The notes: generated by a model from the sequence alone, not told the origin. A stretch of 59,379 nt of DNA from an uncultured Clostridium sp. (GCF_934754925.1 NZ_CAKVJA010000012.1:1-59379); one strand, 5' to 3'. Counted from the stretch's first letter, positions 45,189 through 54,414 are shown. Numbers and translations: made by a program.

Positions 45189-46832
45189 TTATTCTACAAT
45201 GTATTCTATATACTTTGATGTTTTTGTATTAGAATCCTTAGCATCAATCCATATCTTATATTTTCCTGCTTTACTTGGAGTCCATGAGATTACATTATTT
45301 GAATCATATTTACTTACATTTTTCCAACCCTCTGTTATTTCATGAACAGATAATGCATATACAGCCTCCTCTGAGCCTTTAGCTGTTACTGTAATTTCAA
45401 CTACTTGACCTACAGTACCTACCTCTTTGTTAGCTTTTATACCCTCTATCTCCAAAGTTTCTAATACCTTTTCTGTAATTTCATAATTTAAAGTCTTTGT
45501 ACTAGTAGTTCCTTTAGAGTCTTTAACTGTAACTTTTATTGTGTAATTACCAGGTTCTTTAGGAGTCCATTTAAAATCCTTTGATGTAGAGAAATCTCTC
45601 ACTACTTCTGAATTTATTTCATACTTGTAAGTTAAATCTCCTTCACCACCAGAAGCTTTTGTAGTTAAAGTTATTGATGTTCCTTCAACTTGTGGAGATT
45701 CTTTTGAAGTAGTTATACCATCAATTTTAATAGGAGTTATAACCGGACCATCACCTTTACCTTTACCTATACGAGCTAATGAAGTAGTGATAACATCATA
45801 ATCTTCCTTTTCTGCTGAAGTAGATTCATCTGGTCCATACGCTTCTGTAGCAACATCTAGCATTGATGGATCATATGGTATTGATGTAGTACCTGATTGA
45901 CCAAATGTTGAGATATGCATAACTCCAATACCATTGTTTTCAATATACTCCCTATTAATTCCTAATGACTCTAGTGGAATTGTCATAGAGTACATAGTAT
46001 CTTGTTTTGTATCATGCCCTTTTTCTAGCATATCAACCCAATTTGAAGAATTACTAAATAAATCTTCTGGAGTATATCCAGCCCATCCATTACTATTAAT
46101 TCCCATTATTGAATCACCTAAGAATCCATCTTTATATTTAAACGATACTCCTGCATCCTTAAATCCAACGGCAGTATCATAACTAAAACAAGAATCATCA
46201 TCTACCTTAAATATAGCTGGTTGACCTACTCCTGGTTTACTTGAAAAATACATTAACGTATCTACAGGTGTTTCATAGTTTACTCTAATTCCCCAAACAT
46301 TATCATCATAGTTCACTGTGCCTGTTTTAGGATCTGTGCTCTTTATAGTTCCATCTCCACTTTTATTAGGATCTATACTAAATGCTAGTATTTGTGGAAT
46401 ATCTCCATTCCAAGGCTTACCATTATCGCTTATTGGATAACCTTGAGCAGGATCTACTACATCTGTAACATTTACAAATTGCCACATTAAATATAAATTA
46501 TCATCATCCCATGCTCCATATAGTGCATATGTGTCATAAACTGGGCCTTCATGACTTCCTCTAAATATACGAGCATCATCATTAGCTACACCTTGAGCTA
46601 TTATCATATCTTCTGACCAATCACTAAAGTCATTTATAGTTTTGTATTGTCCAAAGCCATTAGGATTAGTTGCATACTTACTATCTGTAGTTGATTTTAA
46701 ATTTAAAGTTGTCATAAACTTACTTAAATGATCATTTTCTTGTGCTAAGGCATTAGTTGCTCCATAAAGCATTGTAGTTCCTAATACTGTAGCGGCAGCT
46801 ATACTGAAATATCTTTTATAAATAGATTTCAT
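45189..46832 (-). CDS. secreted non-catalytic starch-binding-like protein
   Basis: The 547-residue protein has a signal peptide (cleavage after NALA, about residue 30). A large beta-rich region (about 50-355; WSEDMIIAQGVANDDARIFRG, YGAWDDDNLYLMWQFVNVTD, SMTIPLESLGI) looks like a carbohydrate-binding domain of the CBM9/DOMON kind. At about 300 residues it is nearer in size to CBM74, a raw-starch module. Two Ig-like modules follow (about 365-455 and 456-547). No glycosidase motif is seen. It lies between two amylase genes with gaps of 18 and 48 bp, so it is an operon member that probably helps to hold starch. Confidence 0.8.
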   Translation of the reverse strand: MKSIYKRYFSIAAATVLGTTMLYGATNALAQENDHLSKFMTTLNLKSTTDSKYATNPNGFGQYKTINDFSDWSEDMIIAQGVANDDARIFRGSHEGPVYDTYALYGAWDDDNLYLMWQFVNVTDVVDPAQGYPISDNGKPWNGDIPQILAFSIDPNKSGDGTIKSTDPKTGTVNYDDNVWGIRVNYETPVDTLMYFSSKPGVGQPAIFKVDDDSCFSYDTAVGFKDAGVSFKYKDGFLGDSIMGINSNGWAGYTPEDLFSNSSNWVDMLEKGHDTKQDTMYSMTIPLESLGINREYIENNGIGVMHISTFGQSGTTSIPYDPSMLDVATEAYGPDESTSAEKEDYDVITTSLARIGKGKGDGPVITPIKIDGITTSKESPQVEGTSITLTTKASGGEGDLTYKYEINSEVVRDFSTSKDFKWTPKEPGNYTIKVTVKDSKGTTSTKTLNYEITEKVLETLEIEGIKANKEVGTVGQVVEITVTAKGSEEAVYALSVHEITEGWKNVSKYDSNNVISWTPSKAGKYKIWIDAKDSNTKTSKYIEYIVE

Positions 46833-46850
46833 AATATCCTCCTACTTATG

Positions 46851-49800
46851 CTATTTCTTTATATTAATAGATATACATTTATACTCTTTATTACCATCTT
46901 CATCTTTAACGTCAACCCAAATCTTATAAACTCCATCCTCTTCTGGAGTCCAATCAATTTCTTTTTCACTAGTATATTTTGAAGTTAATGCTCTCCATCC
47001 CTCCTTAATTTCATGTACAGAAACCTTATATTGAAGTGTTCCACTTCCTAATGCATCTGTTGTTATTGTTATTGGCTCTCCAACCTTTCCTTCAACCTCA
47101 CTTGTAGTAACTGAATTTATAACAAGATTTATTTTTTCAATTAAATACGTTTTTGTTGAAGTTACCTCTTTTCCACTTTCATCCTTAACAGTTACAATTA
47201 CAGTATAAGAACCGATTTCAGTTGGAACCCATGTAACGCTATTATTAGTAGTATAATCACTTATAAATGTTGAAGTTCCTTCCTTGTTAACTTCAAATTT
47301 ATATTGTAACTCACCTTTTCCTGTTGCATTAGCTATAATTTTTATATCTTCATTTATAAACTGTGGAGAATTCTTATCAAAAGATATACTACTTATAGTT
47401 GGCCCATCTGGATTTGATTTATACCAAATCCCATCTTTATACCACATTTCACCATTAACTTGAAAACCTGGTTGATTTTGTCCTGGATTTTGACTTGCAC
47501 CTGCATTACTAAATATTACTTGTGAATTTAACCATCCAACTTGATTATAACTATACCAACCATTACCTTCATCTTCCATTTTTACACCTGGCCATGCTGC
47601 TACTTCTTTTGATTCACCATCACTTTCATCATACATATAAACATACGGGTTACTCCAACCTTCTGAGTTATAATAATGAACTTTTACTCTCTTTTTTAAT
47701 GGATCCATTTTAGTATAGGTATAAGTTAAGCTTGATTCTCCCTCTAAATTTTTTGCAGAAACAGTTACTGTTGTTGTAGTATCATAAGCTAAACCTTCAC
47801 CAATAATTATTTTCTCTCCATTAGTAAACGTTTTTTCTTCTCCGCCATCAATACTATATTTACCTACTTTTGAATTAGTTACATAAAGAGCTAACTCTAA
47901 AGTATCCTCATAATATTCACAACCTTGTACACTAATACCTACATCTGGTGATTTATCACCTTTTTCAATTAATATTACTCCATTTTCTCCTGCAGTAAAT
48001 GTTGCCTTTCCATTTTGAACTGTAGTAATAACTCCTGTATATGCATCTCTTACCTTGCTACCATCATTAAATACTTTTGATACATCTACATCTATAGTTC
48101 CTGTTGCTCCAATAACACAAACTACTTTATCGCTATTTCCATCCTTATTATATATTCTACCGAATGTATAAGGTGAATCAGCAATGTCTATATGCTCTCC
48201 GGCACCTACTGATAAATGATTATTTCTAAATTGTCCAAGTTTTTGCCAATGAGATAATGTTTTTGAGGCTTGGCTATTTGGATTTTCTAAGTCATCCCAG
48301 TTCATTGATGTACGATACATTTGATCTTTATATTCTCCTCTTGTAAAGAAGTCTTTCCATCCCACAGGTCTTGCTGTTTCATCTCCGTAGAATATTTGTA
48401 CCGCACCTGGAGCTAATAATAATGATGTTCCTCCATCTATTAAACTATTTCTATCATGTAGTAAATCATCATGTGATGAAATATAACTTAATACATTAAA
48501 ATTATCATCTTTATTTACAGCTTTTAATGAATTATATTTTGCTTTTATATTTGAAGTTGAAGCTCCTTTAAATGAGAAGTTTATAATAGAGTTAAATCCT
48601 CCACTTGTAAAGAATGCAGACTTAGTTACTCCATGTCCCCATGACTCTCCTGTTGTCCAAAAATCAGCATCTTGATCCAATACTTTATCTGGATTATTTG
48701 CTTTATATTCTTCAAATGCTATATCTGCTTCTTCATTTAATGCTGCCCAGCCTTCCATTTCAACATGATTTACTGTATCACATCTAAATCCATCAACACC
48801 AAAATCTCTAATATAGTCTGTTAACCATTTTATTACATAGTTTCTTGGAGTTCTAGGTAAATTTCTCTTTGTAAAGAATTCATTTAATTCTGCCATTTCT
48901 TCTTCATATCTACCTTCTCTTTTCCACTTCGTTTCTAATATTGCTGGTAAGTCAACTTCTTCTTTACTTTCTGTTTTTATATCAGGTAAACCTGAAAGTG
49001 GGTTTGTATATCCTCCACCATCACTATGTTTTTCATATCCTGCATATCCAGCAGAAACTCTTACAAAATCGTCTCCCCACCAATTAGTTGCCCATGTTGA
49101 ATCTTCCTTGTTATACCAAGTATTTGCTTCAACTGCTCCACCATCTAAGTCTCTTAAATTTCCATAGTAATAGTCTTCCCAACCACTCTTCATAGAACCA
49201 AATCCATATTCATCAGCATCCTTCATAGTTGTATAACCAACGTGGTTTAAAACTATATCCATTACTACTCTTATTCCTTGAGAGTGTGCTGTGTCAACAA
49301 AATTTCTAAAGTCCTCTTCAGTACCCATATTTGCATCAATATTACTATAATCTAATGTCCAATATCCATGATATGAGTAATATGGAAAGCCCTCTCCATT
49401 ATCTTGTCCATTTCCTCCAGCTGCATTACCTGAAGTAAATCCATGAATTTGTTCATATGGTGCCGTTATCCATATAGCATTAACTCCTAAATCTTTAAAA
49501 TATCCCTCTTTTATTTTTTCTGTTAATCCTTTTAAATCCCCACCATGAAAACCTCCTGGATTATTTTCATATCCTTCTTGAACATTTCCATTTTGATCTA
49601 AACCTCTTCCATATGAATGGTCATTACTAGTATCACCATTACTAAAACGATCTGTTAAAGCAAAATAGACTGTTGCGTTGTCCCAAGAAAATTTTCTTTC
49701 TTCTTGAGAGTTTATACTCTCATCAATATTACTTGTTGTACAGTATGCTACCTGACCATTCTCATTTACATCAACCTTTAAAACGTTTTCATTTTCCTGA

Positions 49801-49925
49801 GAACGATTTAAATAACTGTTATTAAAAGTAGTTACTTTTATTGTAGCTCCTGTTACAAGGCTACTTGAAATAATAGTAAAAATTAATGCTCCAACTATTA
49901 TTCGATTAAAATTTTTCTTTTTCAA
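46851..49925 (-). CDS. secreted alpha-amylase (GH13, MalS-like) with CBM26 and Ig modules
   Basis: The 1024-residue protein starts at a TTG (49925) behind AGGAGGGAGAGG. A signal peptide (about 1-27) leads to a GH13 domain of the E. coli MalS type (subfamily 19): WITAPYEQIHGF, YHGYWTLDYSNIDANMG, nucleophile Asp383 (GFRCDTVNH), acid Glu427 (GESWGHG) and Asp486 (SSHDD). A chitobiase-like module (about 665-740), a CBM26 (about 743-840) and two Ig-like modules follow. MalS releases maltohexaose from maltodextrin ends in E. coli. It is the first gene of the starch operon. Confidence 0.94.
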   Translation of the reverse strand: MKKKNFNRIIVGALIFTIISSSLVTGATIKVTTFNNSYLNRSQENENVLKVDVNENGQVAYCTTSNIDESINSQEERKFSWDNATVYFALTDRFSNGDTSNDHSYGRGLDQNGNVQEGYENNPGGFHGGDLKGLTEKIKEGYFKDLGVNAIWITAPYEQIHGFTSGNAAGGNGQDNGEGFPYYSYHGYWTLDYSNIDANMGTEEDFRNFVDTAHSQGIRVVMDIVLNHVGYTTMKDADEYGFGSMKSGWEDYYYGNLRDLDGGAVEANTWYNKEDSTWATNWWGDDFVRVSAGYAGYEKHSDGGGYTNPLSGLPDIKTESKEEVDLPAILETKWKREGRYEEEMAELNEFFTKRNLPRTPRNYVIKWLTDYIRDFGVDGFRCDTVNHVEMEGWAALNEEADIAFEEYKANNPDKVLDQDADFWTTGESWGHGVTKSAFFTSGGFNSIINFSFKGASTSNIKAKYNSLKAVNKDDNFNVLSYISSHDDLLHDRNSLIDGGTSLLLAPGAVQIFYGDETARPVGWKDFFTRGEYKDQMYRTSMNWDDLENPNSQASKTLSHWQKLGQFRNNHLSVGAGEHIDIADSPYTFGRIYNKDGNSDKVVCVIGATGTIDVDVSKVFNDGSKVRDAYTGVITTVQNGKATFTAGENGVILIEKGDKSPDVGISVQGCEYYEDTLELALYVTNSKVGKYSIDGGEEKTFTNGEKIIIGEGLAYDTTTTVTVSAKNLEGESSLTYTYTKMDPLKKRVKVHYYNSEGWSNPYVYMYDESDGESKEVAAWPGVKMEDEGNGWYSYNQVGWLNSQVIFSNAGASQNPGQNQPGFQVNGEMWYKDGIWYKSNPDGPTISSISFDKNSPQFINEDIKIIANATGKGELQYKFEVNKEGTSTFISDYTTNNSVTWVPTEIGSYTVIVTVKDESGKEVTSTKTYLIEKINLVINSVTTSEVEGKVGEPITITTDALGSGTLQYKVSVHEIKEGWRALTSKYTSEKEIDWTPEEDGVYKIWVDVKDEDGNKEYKCISINIKK
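49778..49791 (-). promoter_or_regulatory. candidate cre site inside the first amylase gene
   Basis: The minus strand reads TGAAAACGTTTTAA, matching 13 of 14 positions of TGWAANCGNTNWCA. It lies about 135 bp inside the coding region, a position where CcpA can block elongation. Confidence 0.6.
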
Positions 49926-49954
49926 ACCTCTCCCTCCTATTTATTTTTTACCCT

Positions 49955-49977
49955 TATGTAACTATAATAGTTACATA
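49955..49977. promoter_or_regulatory. palindromic operator at the starch operon start site
   Basis: A perfect 10+3+10 palindrome (arms TATGTAACTA and TAGTTACATA) begins about 5 bp after the -10 box and so covers the expected transcription start. It suits a dimeric repressor; no regulator gene is adjacent. Confidence 0.65.
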
Positions 49978-49981
49978 TTTT

Positions 49982-50010
49982 AATATATAACTATTTTCAT
50001 TACACAACAA
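49982..50010 (-). promoter_or_regulatory. promoter of the starch operon
   Basis: The minus strand shows TTGTTG (plus 50005-50010), a 17-base spacer and TATATT (plus 49982-49987), about 57 bp before the TTG start. The remaining upstream DNA to 50184 is AT-rich and holds nothing else I can identify. Confidence 0.6.
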
Positions 50011-50184
50011 TATATTTTCCATTTTTTGTATATTGTTACTAATTTTCATTTTATTTTTTTTTGTGAAATCTTCCAAATGTTTTTATATTTTCTTGAAAAA
50101 TCTTTTAAAAAAATTATTAATTTTACTAATCTAATAAGGTTATTAATAGCTTTTAATTTATTATAATTTTATAAAGCATAAAAA

Positions 50185-50210
50185 AAAGACGAGTATAATT
50201 ACTCGTCTTT
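50185..50210 (-). terminator. terminator of the tRNA pair
   Basis: An 11-bp stem (AAAGACGAGTA with TACTCGTCTTT) with a 4-base loop, followed on the minus strand by TTTTTTT, lies directly after the Val tRNA. Confidence 0.9.
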
Positions 50211-50285
50211 GGTGGAAACAACAGGGATCGAACCTGTGACCCTCTGCTTGTAAGGCAGATGCTCTCCCAGCTGAGCTATGCTTCC
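50210..50285 (-). tRNA. tRNA-Val (anticodon TAC)
   Basis: A complete 76-base cloverleaf with encoded CCA. The acceptor GGAAGCA pairs with TGTTTCC, the D-loop reads AGCTCAGCTGGGAGAGC, the anticodon loop CTTACAA gives TAC, and the T-loop GGTTCGATCC is canonical. Confidence 0.97.
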
Positions 50286-50294
50286 AAATATTAA

Positions 50295-50369
50295 TGGTGA
50301 CCCCTAGGGGAATCGAACCCCTGTTACCACCGTGAAAGGGTGGTGTCTTGACCGCTTGACCAAGGGGCC
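50295..50369 (-). tRNA. tRNA-Glu (anticodon TTC)
   Basis: A complete 75-base cloverleaf with encoded CCA. The acceptor GGCCCCT pairs with AGGGGTC, the anticodon loop CTTTCAC gives TTC, and the T-arm has GGTTCGATTCC. It lies 9 bp upstream of the Val tRNA in the same transcript. Confidence 0.97.
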
Positions 50370-50464
50370 ATAAATAATTTCTTGTTAACTTGCTTATTAA
50401 ATATAATATATATTTAATATTATGTCAATACTTTTTTAAATATAATATTTTTAATAATTAAAAT

Positions 50465-50501
50465 AAAAGCTAATAATATATATTAATTATTATCAGCTTT
50501 T
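50465..50501 (-). terminator. terminator of the MBL-fold gene
   Basis: AAAAGCT and AGCTTTT with flanking ATAATA/TATTAT form an imperfect hairpin just after the stop codon; the minus-strand exit is TTTTATTTT. Confidence 0.7.
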
Positions 50502-50515
50502 ACTAATATATTAAA

Positions 50516-51388
50516 CTATTTTTGAATAAAATATATATTTTCTCCATCACTTTTAATACTTATATCTCCACTACTTGTATAGAATGTTTTTATTTTATAT
50601 TTCTCTAATAAAGAGATAAGCTTTCTATCTGAATACATAAAATATGAACAAGTTATAACTGCATAACTTGGTGAAACTGACTCTAAAAAATTTCCTACTT
50701 CATCATTATATATTCCGTGATGAGCCATTTTTAAAAAAGTATATGTTCCAGTATCCTCTTCTATAAACTCTTTCATTCTCTCATTCTCAGCATCTGCAGC
50801 AAAAAGAAATCTATATTTTCCATAATCAATTCCAACTATAATACAGTAATCATTAGATTTATCATATCTGCTCTTAATTGCTGGATATATCGTCATTTTT
50901 GCTCCATTTATATTAGTTACTATATTACTATGAATCAATATTGGTTCTATACTATTTCTCTCAATAGCTTCAATATAATTTTTATATTGAACTGTATTTT
51001 TTTCATAATCAGCCTGAACCAACTTATTAATTTTAAAATTATCTAAAATAACAGGGGCTCCTCCAATATGATCCTTATCATTATGAGTTAAAATTAGATA
51101 TTCTATTTCTTCTACACCTTTAAATTTTAAAAATTCTTTTATTTTTTCACTATTTTCATAAAATCCGCAATCTATAACAACAAACTTACCTTCACTTTCT
51201 ATTAAAATAAAATCTGACTTTCCTGTACTTAGTATATTTATTTCAAAAGGTAATTTTACTGTAACGTCTGCATCTACCCATCTTTTACTATCACCTTTTA
51301 TCTTCAAGAAGTTTATAATACTACAAATAATCACTAAAATAACTATCACTATTTTTACTTTTACTTTTTTTATCAAATAAGTTTTCAT
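50516..51388 (-). CDS. exported metallo-beta-lactamase-fold protein, ComEC-C-terminal like
   Basis: The 290-residue protein has an N-terminal signal anchor (about 10-28) and an MBL domain with the metal motif THNDKDHIGG, later Asp (FAADAEN) and His (MAHHG). The layout matches the extracellular MBL domain of the DNA-uptake protein ComEC, and similar stand-alone proteins are common in clostridia. Likely substrates are nucleic acid or phosphodiester compounds outside the membrane, which is inference. It is transcribed alone. Confidence 0.85.
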   Translation of the reverse strand: MKTYLIKKVKVKIVIVILVIICSIINFLKIKGDSKRWVDADVTVKLPFEINILSTGKSDFILIESEGKFVVIDCGFYENSEKIKEFLKFKGVEEIEYLILTHNDKDHIGGAPVILDNFKINKLVQADYEKNTVQYKNYIEAIERNSIEPILIHSNIVTNINGAKMTIYPAIKSRYDKSNDYCIIVGIDYGKYRFLFAADAENERMKEFIEEDTGTYTFLKMAHHGIYNDEVGNFLESVSPSYAVITCSYFMYSDRKLISLLEKYKIKTFYTSSGDISIKSDGENIYFIQK

Positions 51389-51617
51389 TTATACCACTTC
51401 TTAATTTCTAAATTTTCTCTTATATTATTATATTCTTTAATGTATATAAGTTATACACTTAAAATAAAGTAACACGTTTAAAATTATGTTATTTTTTAAT
51501 CATTTTCTTTTCATATACCTGACATAAATCTGACATATTAATATACTATAATAATATACATAAAGAACCACACCAACAAATTCAATAGTTTTGTAATTAG
51601 TTAATATCATTCCCTTC

Positions 51618-51665
51618 ACAAAAGATATAGATTAGTTTCCCCTATTTCTAATCTATATCTTTTGT
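51618..51665. repeat. 18-bp perfect hairpin enclosing the stop codon of the FUSC gene
   Basis: ACAAAAGATATAGATTAG (51618-51635) pairs with its exact complement at 51648-51665. The TAG stop (51653-51655) lies in the second arm. Neither exit has a real T-run, so simple termination is doubtful. Confidence 0.75.
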
Positions 51666-53464
51666 ATTAATTTCCTTACACTACCGTTAAAATCATCATA
51701 TAATTCACTTATATATTTAAATATGTTTTCATTGTATTTTTTCTTATAAACCATTAAAACCTTATATCCAATTTTAACTACAAATTCATTGTTCTTATCA
51801 ATAAATTCAGTAATGTTATCATCTCTATATTGTAAATTTCTAAGATATAATTTTTGAGTCAAAAGAGTAGTATGTATTATTAAATCTCTAATATAATTAT
51901 CACCTTTACTCTTATTTAAATATTCTCGACTAGTATCAACTAAATATTCATCATATTTCAACACTTTTCTTACTAATTGAATTATTCCATCCTTTAACCT
52001 ATAAGGGAAAATATATTTATTAGCCAGCAAAACTATTATTACTCCCATTATTACATAAAAAATCCTATATACTAATAATTTGTTTAAATTCACTGTTAGT
52101 GAAGACATACAAATAGATGCCATAGCTGCAAATAATGAAATTTTATAATACTCCTTAAATCCATAAAGTAAATATAATGATATAACTAATATTAAAATGG
52201 TTATCCATTTTGTATGAAATAAATGTATTATTATACCCGTAAATAAAATTGCTATAATATTTCCTTTTATTCTCTCCCTGGTTTTTGTAATTGTATCTTC
52301 ATAATAAGGTTGCATAATTGACATTATGGTTATAATAGCCCATATAATTTTATAGTATCCTAATAGTTCTGCTATAAATATAGAAAATGTTAGAGTTATT
52401 GCCATTCTCATTGCAAATTTAAATCTTATAGATGAAGGAACAAAATATTCTTTAAATATTTCCTTCGGCTTATCTAAGTAAGTTCTTTCCCACTCCTTGT
52501 AAATCTTATCTGCTTCTTTATTATCTAATATTTCTGCTTCTTTAATTTCATCTACTATAGATGTTACTATAAGTAATATTTCATTAAATAGCTCGGAATC
52601 CTTTTTATACTTTTCATTTATAAATTTACTTTTATAAGTTACATCCTCCAATTTACACTTATTTGTTAAATAATTTATTATTAATTCAATTAATGATAAA
52701 AGATCTAATATTTGCTCCTTAGAAATTCTACCTTTTTCATAATACTCATATATTTTGCTTAAATATATATTTAAATATTCTATGTTTAAATATAGTTTAA
52801 ACTGTATAGTGCCTAAATTAGTAGTAAGATATCTTTTATAACGTGTTATATATACTTTATATACTAAATCCATCATTATTTTAGAGCAATTTTCGGTTAA
52901 TTTTTCATCAATTTTTCTCTCTATAATATTTTCAATTTGTTTTTTTATATTAAGAAATGCAGAATTGACACTATTCCCTAGTATCTCCTTTCCATTACTT
53001 CTTTTTATATATGTACCTGCTATAATAACTAATGCACCAAAAACTACAGACAATAATCTATTAGGTAATTCATAAATTGAAATATTTGCGTACTGAGTAA
53101 AAACATAAAGCATTATAAATGGTTTATAAAAAGTTGCATCATATGGTGATGTTACAATATAAACAATGAAAAATATTGCAAAAAAATCTATTATAATTCC
53201 TATCCATATATTTAAAGATGATATAAATGCTATTAATACTATAATCAAATCTAATGCCAATATTCTAATTATTCTATTGAATGGTTTTACATAAAAATTT
53301 TGTCTTCCTATAACAGTAGAAGTTAGTGCTATAGGAAATGCTAACATTACATTTTTGCTTCCAAATAATATTCCGACTCCTAACATAGTTATTACTGCAA
53401 CAGTTCCATTTCTAATCATTGATGTAACATTTACATTATACTTTTTAATTAAATAATCAAACAT
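51653..53464 (-). CDS. FUSC-family membrane protein
   Basis: The 603-residue protein has two blocks of about five hydrophobic helices each (about 15-155 and 350-480), separated by a helical cytoplasmic region. The second block carries the FUSC-type pattern RMAITLTFSIFIAELLGY and QPYYEDTITKTRERIKGNIIAILFTG. This is the architecture of YccS/YhfK and the aromatic acid exporter AaeB. The substrate is unknown. AAGGGGAAAATAAAATTTT precedes the ATG. Confidence 0.85.
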   Translation of the reverse strand: MFDYLIKKYNVNVTSMIRNGTVAVITMLGVGILFGSKNVMLAFPIALTSTVIGRQNFYVKPFNRIIRILALDLIIVLIAFISSLNIWIGIIIDFFAIFFIVYIVTSPYDATFYKPFIMLYVFTQYANISIYELPNRLLSVVFGALVIIAGTYIKRSNGKEILGNSVNSAFLNIKKQIENIIERKIDEKLTENCSKIMMDLVYKVYITRYKRYLTTNLGTIQFKLYLNIEYLNIYLSKIYEYYEKGRISKEQILDLLSLIELIINYLTNKCKLEDVTYKSKFINEKYKKDSELFNEILLIVTSIVDEIKEAEILDNKEADKIYKEWERTYLDKPKEIFKEYFVPSSIRFKFAMRMAITLTFSIFIAELLGYYKIIWAIITIMSIMQPYYEDTITKTRERIKGNIIAILFTGIIIHLFHTKWITILILVISLYLLYGFKEYYKISLFAAMASICMSSLTVNLNKLLVYRIFYVIMGVIIVLLANKYIFPYRLKDGIIQLVRKVLKYDEYLVDTSREYLNKSKGDNYIRDLIIHTTLLTQKLYLRNLQYRDDNITEFIDKNNEFVVKIGYKVLMVYKKKYNENIFKYISELYDDFNGSVRKLIQKI

Positions 53465-53589
53465 AAAATTTTATTTTCCCCTTCTAATTGCTAATAAATT
53501 TATTCTTTGTTTTTAATAAATTTATATACTTAAGTTAGGTAGTAAAATTTTACTTATAAATTATAATTATAATTTTAAGTTAGTTATAA

Positions 53590-53628
53590 AAAACTTAGTA
53601 ATAAACTTCTTAATCTACTACTAAGTTT
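53590..53628 (-). terminator. terminator of the coiled-coil protein gene
   Basis: AAAACTTAGTA (53590-53600) pairs with TACTAAGTTTT (53619-53628 and one more base), overlapping the TAG stop; the minus-strand exit is TTTTTTAT. Confidence 0.75.
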
Positions 53629-54256
53629 TCTTTTTTAATTCCTCTATTTCTTTTTTTAACCCTTCTATTTCATTACATAACTTCTTTACACAAACCTTAA
53701 GTTCATTTATCTCCTTAAAACTTTGGGACTTATTTCCAGTTTTATTTCTTTGATTTATACTAGCATTTTTTTCGCTTTTCTCATCACTCTCACTATTTTT
53801 ATCTACCACTATATTTTTTTGTGTCTCATCTGATTGACTTGTACAAAATGGATTTGCTACATTTCTATAAATACTATTATAATATCGTCCTGGCCCACCT
53901 TGATAATATTGTTGTTGTGCATTAAATACTTCAATTGCCTGCCCTACTAATTGTAACCAATTTCCTACTACATTTTGAACATTAAATGGTAAATTCCCTG
54001 CCATTACATTTCCTAGCAATTCTCCAATTACTAGTAAGAGCTGAGGCGGAATATCTTGAAACCCACCTGGAATATCACTATCTGCCCGTCTTGCCGATTC
54101 ATCTGCTTCTCCTTGCCCATTACCTGGTTTACAATTGTTACACTTGGATGAACTTTGATTATTTTCACCTTTATTGCCTTCATAATTATCTTTATTAGTT
54201 GAACCTGAACAAAATTTAAATATATCTTCCCAACTATTAAAGCTATTTTGGTCCAT
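53621..54256 (-). CDS. coiled-coil protein beside the cotJ operon, putative spore protein
   Basis: A 211-residue protein without signal peptide. It has a Ser/Asn-rich head with a CNNC pair, a conserved-looking amphipathic core (about 65-120; IPPQLLLVIGELLGNVMAGNLPFNVQNVVGNWLQLVGQAIEVF), a YYQGG-type linker, a polar Asn/Ser/Lys stretch and a C-terminal Lys/Glu coiled coil (about 175-211). I know no named family. It is divergent from cotJABC, 158 bp apart, which suggests co-expression in the mother cell and a role in the spore coat. Confidence 0.65.
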   Translation of the reverse strand: MDQNSFNSWEDIFKFCSGSTNKDNYEGNKGENNQSSSKCNNCKPGNGQGEADESARRADSDIPGGFQDIPPQLLLVIGELLGNVMAGNLPFNVQNVVGNWLQLVGQAIEVFNAQQQYYQGGPGRYYNSIYRNVANPFCTSQSDETQKNIVVDKNSESDEKSEKNASINQRNKTGNKSQSFKEINELKVCVKKLCNEIEGLKKEIEELKKKT

Positions 54257-54330
54257 TACTTTTCCTCTAAGAAAAACTGTTTACTATCATTTTACTCTAA
54301 AAAATAGTATTTGATACAAAGTAAAATTAT

Positions 54331-54373
54331 TAAAATTTACATTATTAATATTGGTAACATAATGTAAATTTTA
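54331..54373. promoter_or_regulatory. 15-bp inverted repeat between cotJ operon and coiled-coil gene
   Basis: TAAAATTTACATTAT (54331-54345) is repeated in inverse at 54359-54373. It lies midway between divergent starts, next to a CATATTAT (54376-54383) that resembles a sigma-E -10 box. It may bind a shared regulator such as SpoIIID; that is inference. Confidence 0.5.
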
Positions 54374-54414
54374 CTCATATTATATTATATAAAACTTAAG
54401 AAAGGATGAAATAT

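Noticed and set aside
41772..49925. Amylosome-type cohesin or dockerin modules
   Set aside because: No duplicated calcium-binding dockerin motif or cohesin pattern was seen in any of the three proteins; the repeats are CBM26, chitobiase-like and Ig-like.
50210..50369. Integration site in the tRNA genes
   Set aside because: No integrase gene and no repeated tRNA 3' end was found around the pair.
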